DNA from: Pseudomonas sp.
Lineage (GTDB): Bacteria > Pseudomonadota > Gammaproteobacteria > Pseudomonadales > Pseudomonadaceae
Assembly (NCBI GenBank): GCA_026398835.1
Contig: JAPLSD010000717.1
Coordinates: forward strand, 1 to 18,100
Direction of reading: 5' to 3'
DNA length: 18,100 bases
Position numbers and translations under genes: made by a program. The notes beneath the pieces were generated by a model. That model had not been told where the DNA came from, made no database searches, and saw nothing but the letters and a program-made list of their open reading frames with translations. Below are positions 1 through 4,370 of this stretch, in pieces (positions within the stretch are counted from its first letter, which is position 1; the number at the start of each line of letters is the position of its first letter).

Positions 1-661
1 TGTGGCGCTATCGGTGTTGTCCTCGGATATCGACGACCTGTTGCGCATCGCCCATGAACCGCTCGAGCAAGCGATCATTCACAGCGTGCAAGTCGTCGGT
101 TGGAGCACCTTGTGGATTGCCTGCGGGTTGCTGGTAATTGCTGCGGTGGATGTGCCGGTGCAGCTCTACCAAAGCCATAAAAAGCTGCTGATGTCCAAGC
201 AGGAAATCCGCGACGAACACAAAGATCAGGAAGGCCGGCCGGAGGTTAAACAACGGATTCGTCAGCTGCAGCGTGAGATGTCTCAGCGGCGAATGATGGC
301 GGCAGTTCCCGAAGCGGACGTAGTGATCACCAACCCGACTCACTACGCCGTGGCCCTCAAATACGACCCGGAAAAAGGCAATGCGCCGGTGCTGCTGGCC
401 AAGGGCAGTGACTTCCTGGCCTTGAAAATTCGCGAAATAGCCGTGGCCAATGATGTGCTGCTGCTCGAATCGCCGGCGCTGGCGCGTTCGATCTACTACT
501 CCACGGAGCTTGAGCAGGAAATCCCGGCGGGGCTATATCTGGCGGTGGCGCAGGTGTTGGCGTATGTCTATCAGATTCGACAGTACCGGGCGGGCAAGGG
601 GAAACGACCGGATCCGTTGAAAGATGTGCCGATTCCGCCGGATTTGCGGCGCGATTCTTGA
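1..661 (+). CDS. flhB: FlhB, flagellar export gate/substrate-switch protein (3' part only)
   Basis: FlhB is an inner-membrane component of the flagellar type III export gate. It switches substrate class from rod/hook to filament after cleaving itself. The gene enters from the left edge, so the N-terminal membrane segments are missing; the first complete codon is at position 2. The visible 219 residues include a hydrophobic segment around residues 33-55, a charged linker, and the cytoplasmic domain. The NPTH self-cleavage motif is at visible residues 111-114 (bases 332-343); by family knowledge cleavage falls between N and P. The C-terminus is complete and ends with DLRRDS and TGA. The last codons and the 19 bases after the stop recur at 3340-3379, and an internal piece (494-542) recurs at 1930-1979. 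In a canonical cluster flhA would follow closely; here about 3.7 kb of accessory DNA intervenes. Confidence 0.97.
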   Translation, partial: VALSVLSSDIDDLLRIAHEPLEQAIIHSVQVVGWSTLWIACGLLVIAAVDVPVQLYQSHKKLLMSKQEIRDEHKDQEGRPEVKQRIRQLQREMSQRRMMAAVPEADVVITNPTHYAVALKYDPEKGNAPVLLAKGSDFLALKIREIAVANDVLLLESPALARSIYYSTELEQEIPAGLYLAVAQVLAYVYQIRQYRAGKGKRPDPLKDVPIPPDLRRDS

Positions 662-681
662 TAGTTGCGGTAATAGTCCTA

Positions 682-705
682 GCCCGCGATGGCGTCCTTC
701 TGGAA
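682..705. repeat. Degenerate half REP element after flhB
   Basis: The stretch cccgcgatggcgtcc matches, with a few changes, the distal part of the REP unit at 4222-4240 (cgcgatagcgtcc). It lacks the partner unit and the gggagcgag core, so it looks like a REP remnant. It follows the bases duplicated at 3360-3379, where the copy continues into a complete REP doublet. The remaining 50 bases to the higA stop show nothing I can identify. Confidence 0.45.
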
Positions 706-752
706 TATGCAACTCCCGGTGTTTTTCAAGGTGGTTGTCGGGTCAAAATGAG

Positions 753-1100
753 TCACGCTACGCCGGCCAGCAAACTTTCATAAGGGATCCGCAGGCCGTC
801 GTGAAGCCGCTTGATCATCCCTAGGCTGCGGTTCAGAATTTCGGATACACGTCCGCTCGAACCGAGGAAGGGCTGCAGGTCACGAGGGGTCAGGCCCTGC
901 TGATCCATGCGAAATTTAATCGCCTCAATCGGATCGGATGGCGGCATTGGATTGTGCTCGTCTTCGTACTTTTCAATGAGCAAGGCGAGGACTTCCAGTT
1001 CGTCCCCTTCAGGCGAACCGACTTCAGCTCCCCATAGCTGTTCCATGCGCGTAAATGCTGCGCTCAGATCCTCTTGGCTACGAATGGGTTTGATGTTCAT
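753..1100 (-). CDS. higA: HigA-type antitoxin with helix-turn-helix domain, probably damaged
   Basis: Antitoxin of a HigBA type II module: it binds the toxin and represses the shared promoter. The chosen start is the ATG at 1100, giving MNIKPIRSQEDL and 115 residues. It fits the usual HigA N-terminus (M-[DN]-I-K-P-I-R), and this ATG overlaps the toxin's ancestral stop as TAATG. A longer in-frame reading to 1145 exists only because the toxin is frameshifted upstream. The C-terminal half carries the HTH signature GSSGRVSEILNR (residues about 80-91). Family members usually continue KRPL-[ST]-L-x-MI, whereas this protein goes directly NR-SLGMI. About four residues seem to be missing in frame at the turn before the last helices (near bases 825-831), which could weaken operator binding or folding. 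It lies directly downstream of the toxin on the same strand. Identity as HigA-like is firm; activity is doubtful. Confidence 0.85.
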   Translation of the reverse strand: MNIKPIRSQEDLSAAFTRMEQLWGAEVGSPEGDELEVLALLIEKYEDEHNPMPPSDPIEAIKFRMDQQGLTPRDLQPFLGSSGRVSEILNRSLGMIKRLHDGLRIPYESLLAGVA

Positions 1101-1125
1101 TACAGGGTCTCCGCGTTGATCTGGT

Positions 1126-1401
1126 CTATTGGGCATGGGTGCCAACGAATCGTATAAAGCCTAGCTGGCGCTGATAGTCGATTGCCATTATCACTCGGTA
1201 TTTATTGCCGCCAATGTTGAATACAACCCTGCCACCCTTGAGGATGCTGGCCGTCCCGAGCTCGGCCTTGACCTCTTGCGGTGTGCGATAGGCAGCCTTT
1301 TCCATGTGCTGGTACCACTCAACCAGCGGCGTTTCGGAGTCGGCATAAGCCGGACTGCTTTCCCAGAATTCCCGCAAGGTTCCTCTTGCAATCACCCGCA
1401 C
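1126..1401 (-). CDS. higB: HigB-type toxin (ribosome-dependent mRNA interferase family), C-terminus lost by frameshift
   Basis: Toxin of the HigB family, which cleaves mRNA on the ribosome. The 91-residue product runs from a GTG start at 1401 (MRVIARGTLREFWE) and shows the family core ILKGGRVVFNIGGNKYRVIMAI and the ending IRFVGTHAQ. GGGAG at 1410-1414 sits 8 bases upstream of the GTG and supports that start. The family normally continues with YD-x-I followed by a few residues. Here the codon after HAQ is TAG. Adding one T restores YDQINAETL and a TAA that overlaps the ATG of the antitoxin gene (TAATG). I infer a one-base deletion near 1125-1128 that removed nine C-terminal residues. Whether the shortened toxin is active is unknown. 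The gene order toxin then antitoxin is typical for HigBA. Confidence 0.85.
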   Translation of the reverse strand: MRVIARGTLREFWESSPAYADSETPLVEWYQHMEKAAYRTPQEVKAELGTASILKGGRVVFNIGGNKYRVIMAIDYQRQLGFIRFVGTHAQ

Positions 1402-1409
1402 CTGTAATT

Positions 1410-1424
1410 CTCCCGTTTTGGGAG
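1410..1424. promoter_or_regulatory. Inverted repeat over the higB ribosome binding site
   Basis: CTCCC-GTTTT-GGGAG is a perfect 5-base inverted repeat with a 5-base spacer. Read on the - strand, its GGGAG arm nearest the gene is the Shine-Dalgarno of higB. It lies where a HigA operator would be expected, but it may also be only a small hairpin. No clear -35/-10 pair was recognised beside it. Confidence 0.35.
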
Positions 1425-1427
1425 GCT

Positions 1428-1856
1428 TTAGTCTTGGTCATCAGGATTTGCAATACGTGGCACGATACGAGCTCTCACCGGGTTCAGTTCGATGTATCGG
1501 CTGCATGCAAGAAGATAGGTATCGGATTGAACGACGCTGGATTTGTAACGACTCTCCCACAAAGTGCCCGAACGCCCCTCCAGCCTATTGCGGTAACGAG
1601 TCATACGCGCTGCAAGGGCTTTCATCAGTTGTCCAAGGCCAGATGCTGTGTCACCAGATGCAAGCAAAAGATGAACGTGATTGGTCATTAAACAATAGGC
1701 ATAAACTTTTACGCCAAATACCTCTTTGAGCTCACGCAGGTCTGCAAGGTAATGCTCGAAATCACTTGTTTCGGCGAAAACGACTTGCCGATTGTGACCT
1801 CGCTGAACGACATGGTGCGGGTAGTTGGGCAGTACAACACGTCTTATTCTGGGCAT
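1428..1856 (-). pseudogene. Y1/HUH (REP-associated type) transposase, C-terminally truncated
   Basis: Single-strand DNA transposase of the IS200/REP-associated tyrosine (Y1_Tnp) superfamily. The N-terminus MPRIRRVVLPNYPHHVVQRG is typical. The HUH metal-binding motif is H60-V-H62 within MTNHVHLLL. The likely nucleophile is Y114 in SDTYLLACSRYIELNPVRA. Relatives normally run on from the NPVRA motif through a D-Y-x-W-S-S-Y motif and some 60-90 more residues. This ORF leaves the family pattern right after NPVRARIV and stops at residue 142, so the C-terminal third is missing. The break lies a few bases from the higB leader, suggesting recombination or deletion joined the two. The start ATG at 1856 has an AGGA about 8 bases upstream. 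I cannot tell which REP class it served, and it is probably inactive. Confidence 0.8.
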
Positions 1857-1899
1857 ACAGCGTCCTACGTCCTTGTAGTGATGATGGAAGCTTAGCTGT

Positions 1900-1915
1900 A
1901 AATAAATCTGTCCCC
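1900..1915 (-). repeat. Terminal motif GGGGACAGATTTATTT of the transposase element
   Basis: Read on the - strand the motif GGGGACAGATTTATTT lies about 45 bases upstream of the transposase start. From memory this word recurs upstream of Y1 transposase genes of this class in many proteobacteria, so I take it as one end of the element. A run of T follows on the + strand, and the displaced flhB fragment begins 15 bases further on at 1930. This places the element edge at an flhB junction. The element's other end was not recognised. Confidence 0.5.
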
Positions 1916-1929
1916 TTTTTTTCTTGTTT

Positions 1930-1979
1930 TACTACTCCACCGGAACTAGAACAGGAAATCCCGGCGGGGTTGTATCTGG
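1930..1979 (+). pseudogene. Displaced fragment of flhB (codons for STELEQEIPAGLYL)
   Basis: This 50-base piece aligns with flhB bases 494-542. There is one extra C (position 1940 or 1941) and five substitutions. Correcting the extra C gives YYSTELEQEIPAGLYL, the same peptide as the resident flhB. All five substitutions are synonymous (GAG to GAA twice, CTT to CTA, CTA to TTG). It lies between the transposase element end and the Rhs gene, in the same orientation as flhB. It encodes no product of its own. Nothing was recognised between it and the Rhs stop (1980-2075). Confidence 0.85.
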
Positions 1980-2075
1980 AGCATTTTTTTTTCATCAGTT
2001 CCTGAAGTCTTGAGGTAATCACGCGACTGTAGATATTTGCAAATTTCATAGATCGAGCGTACCCAGGAAGAGTGA

Positions 2076-3155
2076 TCACTGGAAGTATTGCTTGCGAATA
2101 CGATCTTTCTCATTCCTTAAATCGGCAATTTCTACAGGTGCCACTGAACTAATTCTCTCTTTGTATGAGGAGATTATTCTTGGATTCAGGTTGCTTTTAT
2201 CTATCAATGCTAGGCGTGTGGAGATGTCAGTGCCTTGAATGCTGTTCAATCTTCTGAATAGTTCGATATAGTCCTGTTGGGGGCTGTTCATTATGATCGC
2301 TGGGAAGTTTGAACGATCGTTTGTGACCCAGTTGAGGTAATTTTGACTTGCGGGGCGCGCGCCTTCGAAAGCAGTAGATTCAAACGCGATAGAATTATGA
2401 GGTATCTTATTATTTAGTCTTAAGGCTATTGTGTCTTTTAAGAAAAGGTTATTTTGTGCTGCTTTTATAAGTTCAGGGATTTGGGCTTCTATTTCTATTA
2501 TGCGCAAGTACGCGCGTTTAGCTTGTATGGGAAAAATTCCAGGTTTTGATATGAGGCGAGTACCGTAAGTAGTTACAATTTTGGATTGCTGTTCTAGATA
2601 GTTTGCGAAGAGCCTCAATAGAACGTGCCCAGTCGGGTCGCTTTTGTTAATTGGGTCCCCCAAACAATACGCATACGGATTCAACCCGCCTTCCCCAAAC
2701 GGACTCCAACTGTCCGGACTATTAAATCGCATCAACACCGGATTGAACGCCCGATACCCATTGCCCAATAAATAATGCCCGGTCACCGGGTCCGGCCGTT
2801 CGCCGTTAAAGCCCAGCAAACTGGTCAAACCACTTTCGACACGATGGTGGCCATAGGGTGAGTAGGCAATAGGGTGCCGCTGATTGTTCGCCTTGAGCGT
2901 GTGCAGTACCGAACGCTGCTGGTCGGTGGCCAGTAGCGCGGTGTCGAGTGCTTTGCCCTGACGCTGTTGTTGCGCCAGCAGTAGGTCACCTTGTTGGACT
3001 ATCGAATGCTGTATCGCGCCTTGGATCTCGGTGGTCAGGCGGCTTTTGCAGTAAAAGCGCTGAAGCTCGGGTTTGTCCGGCAGCATATGGCCGATCAACT
3101 GATCGAGCGCGTCGTAGTGATAACGGCAGAGCAGGGTTGCGCGCTGGGATGGCAT
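2076..3155 (-). CDS. Orphan Rhs-core protein with a variable C-terminal domain, putative polymorphic toxin
   Basis: A 359-residue product from the ATG at 3155 (MPSQRATLLCRYHYDALDQLIG). A TTG start at 3179 would add eight residues; I prefer the ATG because this family of short Pseudomonas Rhs proteins typically begins this way. Residues about 1-177 form the end of an Rhs/YD barrel. This includes LLGFNGERPDPVTGHYLLGN, then RAFNPVLMRFNSPDS and PYAYCLGDPINKSDPTGH, the conserved core boundary that in larger Rhs proteins precedes the toxic tip. After DPTGH come about 182 residues (VLLRLFANYLEQQSK to the end) that I do not recognise. They are mostly helical-looking and rich in Asn, Ile and Lys. DNA for the tip (2076-2640) is strikingly AT-rich compared with the core half, the usual sign of a swapped tip cassette. 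No immunity gene fits in the 97 bases downstream. No signal peptide is evident and no export system is nearby. The toxin role is inferred from architecture only. Confidence 0.8.
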   Translation of the reverse strand: MPSQRATLLCRYHYDALDQLIGHMLPDKPELQRFYCKSRLTTEIQGAIQHSIVQQGDLLLAQQQRQGKALDTALLATDQQRSVLHTLKANNQRHPIAYSPYGHHRVESGLTSLLGFNGERPDPVTGHYLLGNGYRAFNPVLMRFNSPDSWSPFGEGGLNPYAYCLGDPINKSDPTGHVLLRLFANYLEQQSKIVTTYGTRLISKPGIFPIQAKRAYLRIIEIEAQIPELIKAAQNNLFLKDTIALRLNNKIPHNSIAFESTAFEGARPASQNYLNWVTNDRSNFPAIIMNSPQQDYIELFRRLNSIQGTDISTRLALIDKSNLNPRIISSYKERISSVAPVEIADLRNEKDRIRKQYFQ

Positions 3156-3221
3156 GGAATGAACGCCCCGAAAGTCCAAAGTGCAGGCATTCAGTATTGA
3201 GGTTTTTGTGTGGGGTGGGTA

Positions 3222-3237
3222 CTAGCAGAACTGCTAG
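3222..3237. promoter_or_regulatory. Perfect palindrome upstream of the Rhs gene
   Basis: CTAGCAG-AA-CTGCTAG is a perfect 7-base inverted repeat with a 2-base spacer. It lies 66 bases upstream of the preferred Rhs start, in a position suited to an operator or promoter element. I did not find a convincing -35/-10 pair near it. The stretch 3238-3339 holds no gene I can identify. Confidence 0.4.
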
Positions 3238-3339
3238 GTTTGGCTGGTTGCGGGTGTGAGGGGCGGTATTGGCGCCTATTTTGTGAGCAAGCCCTGAGCT
3301 TTGAATATCCGGCGATGTTTCAGCGGTAAGTGACCTGTC

Positions 3340-3379
3340 GATTTGAGGCGGGATTCTTGATAGTTGCGGTGATAGTCCC
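3340..3379 (+). pseudogene. Displaced copy of the flhB 3' end and downstream flank
   Basis: Aligns without gaps to bases 641-680 of the resident flhB end, with 36 of 40 bases identical. The coding part still reads DLRRDS and TGA. Its two differences within codons are synonymous (CGG to AGG, CGC to CGG). The match runs past the stop codon for 19 bases, then passes into a REP doublet. Together with the fragment at 1930-1979 this looks like the remains of a second flhB 3' end, now separated by the Rhs gene. Confidence 0.88.
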
Positions 3380-3482
3380 GGCCTCATCGCGAGCAAGCTT
3401 CGCTCCTACAATGGATTTGCGTCAGGCTACAATCCAATGGTCGGCCCAATACTTGTAGGAGCGAGGCTTGCCCGCGAATGGT
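3380..3482. repeat. REP doublet (REPIN-like), first
   Basis: Two inverted REP units, ctcatcgcgagcaagcttcg at 3383-3402 and tgtaggagcgaggcttgccc at 3454-3473, flank about 40 bases of unrelated sequence. The unit core (gtaggagcgag or its complement, with GCGAGC/GCTCGC-like arms) matches the common repeat of fluorescent pseudomonads. It lies downstream of the convergent small gene and may act as a transcript end. No separate gene lies in 3483-3530. Confidence 0.8.
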
Positions 3483-3530
3483 CTTCAGGTCAACGCTGAA
3501 TTGACTGACCAGACTCTCTACTGCTTGACC

Positions 3531-3800
3531 CTATGTTCTCGCGGGCTTCACCGGGGTTTCGTTGTCCAGCGCCTTTTCGATCAGCAGCAAGCCCAGTTCC
3601 AGCATTTGATGGATGGCCAGGGCGAGGTTACGGTCTTTGCCTTCGAGGTCGTCGGAAAGGTCCAGGGTCAGGGTGGTGGCCGAGCAGAAGGTTTCGTAGG
3701 TGTAGGCCAGCAAGGCTTGGGTGTTGATGTCGGCGGCGACGGTGAAGATTTGCAGGGGGCGGTTTTCGGGTTCAGGCGGATCGGGGGTGATTTTGATCAT
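3531..3800 (-). CDS. Small DUF6124-like protein of unknown function
   Basis: An 89-residue protein starting MIKITPDPPEPENRPLQIF. The start ATG at 3800 has a good Shine-Dalgarno (AAGGAG, seven bases upstream). The [KI]-x-TPDPPE opening and the core with TYETFCSATTLTLDLSDDLEGKDRNLALAIHQMLELGLLLIEKAL are what I recall of the Pseudomonas DUF6124/DUF3077-like small proteins, whose function is unknown. It has no signal peptide or membrane segment. The C-terminal half is predicted helical by eye. The gene stands alone on the - strand, bracketed by REP doublets. It is preceded by a long structured leader whose loop can pair with its ribosome binding site. The family name is from memory and moderately sure. 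Confidence 0.8.
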   Translation of the reverse strand: MIKITPDPPEPENRPLQIFTVAADINTQALLAYTYETFCSATTLTLDLSDDLEGKDRNLALAIHQMLELGLLLIEKALDNETPVKPART

Positions 3801-3931
3801 GGTGAAGCTCCTTGATTAAGTGGAGCTGCCACCATTCGCGGTCAAACGAATGGGTGGCAGCTGTACGCGGGTTGACCGACCGGGAATCAAGGGACCCGGC
3901 ACACCCGAAGGTGTCCCACGCACAGCTGCCG
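3801..3931 (-). promoter_or_regulatory. Structured 5' leader RNA of the small gene with anti-Shine-Dalgarno loop
   Basis: Read on the - strand, 3929-3915 pairs with 3871-3857 as a 15-bp stem (P1). All positions pair if two G-U wobbles are allowed; on the + strand those would be A-C mismatches, so the RNA is made from the - strand. Inside P1 are two hairpins. P2 is ACACC-UUCG-GGUGU (3914-3901), and P3 is CCGGG/CCCGG (3899-3880) with the 10-base loop UCCCUUGAUU. A further hairpin (P4) pairs 3862-3847 with 3838-3824 over 15 bp with one bulge. The P3 loop segment CCUUGAUU (3892-3885) is the exact complement of AAUCAAGG (3817-3810), which overlaps the AAGGAG Shine-Dalgarno. P1 and P4 share bases 3857-3862, so the two stems compete. 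I infer translational control; the ligand or signal is unknown. Confidence 0.65.
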
Positions 3932-3951
3932 CGACACAATACCTCAGGTAC

Positions 3952-3983
3952 AAAAAAAGCGCCTGAAATAGGTCTTGGGCGCT
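3952..3983 (-). terminator. Rho-independent terminator upstream of the leader, with a competing hairpin
   Basis: On the - strand AGCGCC (3983-3978) pairs with GGCGCT (3963-3958), followed by a run of seven T (the T at 3958 counts in both). The 5' arm can instead pair with GGCGC at 3991-3987 through an AUCA loop, giving a mutually exclusive hairpin. It could end a small RNA encoded upstream on the - strand (roughly 3984-4130, no ORF) or act as an attenuator for the small gene. Confidence 0.55.
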
Positions 3984-4136
3984 GATGCGCCTTGATTTAT
4001 GCGGACGGTCAAATCCGATCGCTGAATTGGCAGCGACTCCCGAAGACTAACCACACGATTTCCTACCGGCAACCTTAAAAGTTTGTCGGAAAATTCCTGG
4101 TTGTATTGCCTTCTCTTGATGGTTGGTGTCAGTGCT

Positions 4137-4240
4137 GGCCTCATCGCGAGCAAGCTCGCTCCCACAGTGGATCTACGACAGATCGCAATAGTGTGACCGA
4201 CACAAAACCTGTGGGAGCGAGCTTGCTCGCGATAGCGTCC
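4137..4240. repeat. REP doublet (REPIN-like), second
   Basis: Bases 4145-4167 and 4209-4231 are perfect inverted copies of a 23-base REP unit (core gtgggagcgagcttgctcgc). They are separated by about 40 bases. Each unit is itself an imperfect palindrome. The copy is cleaner than the first doublet at 3380-3482, so it is probably younger. It sits between the divergently oriented small gene and flhA. The remaining sequence in 3984-4136 contains no ORF that looks real. Confidence 0.85.
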
Positions 4241-4294
4241 TCCCGGGCACTGCAAATCCCTGATCAACCCACTATTTTCTGCCTGCACAAAAGT

Positions 4295-4311
4295 TGGAAG
4301 GCTTCTTGCAA
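4295..4311 (+). promoter_or_regulatory. Sigma-54 (RpoN) type promoter for flhA
   Basis: TTGGAAGGCTTCTTGCA has the invariant GG (4296-4297) and GC (4308-4309) with exactly ten bases between them, and the TTGC of the -12 box. The -24 box is TGGAAGG rather than TGGCACG. Transcription would start near 4320, about 50 bases before the flhA GTG. In P. aeruginosa flhA belongs to the FleQ/RpoN-dependent class, which agrees. A FleQ site was not recognised. Confidence 0.7.
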
Positions 4312-4370
4312 TAGCCGCCCCTGCGCCGCTTCAGGCGTCAAAAGTTTGCTTTAAGGGACGGGGAAAACCG

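Noticed and set aside
1762..2079. Open frame of 105 codons on the - strand across the flhB fragment
   Set aside because: It overlaps the transposase start and the displaced flhB piece, and has no family resemblance or ribosome binding site; it is a chance frame over junction DNA.
3490..3506. FleQ-like site GTCAA-N6-ATTGAC
   Set aside because: The spacing does not fit the known GTCAAT-type consensus, and the site is about 800 bases from the flhA promoter, beside an unrelated gene.
3383..4240. CRISPR-like array from repeated gagcaagctcgc words
   Set aside because: The repeats are inverted pairs of REP units, not regularly spaced direct repeats, and no cas genes are present.
4106..4354. Small + strand frame over the second REP doublet and flhA promoter
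   Set aside because: It consists of translated REP sequence and promoter DNA with no ribosome binding site.
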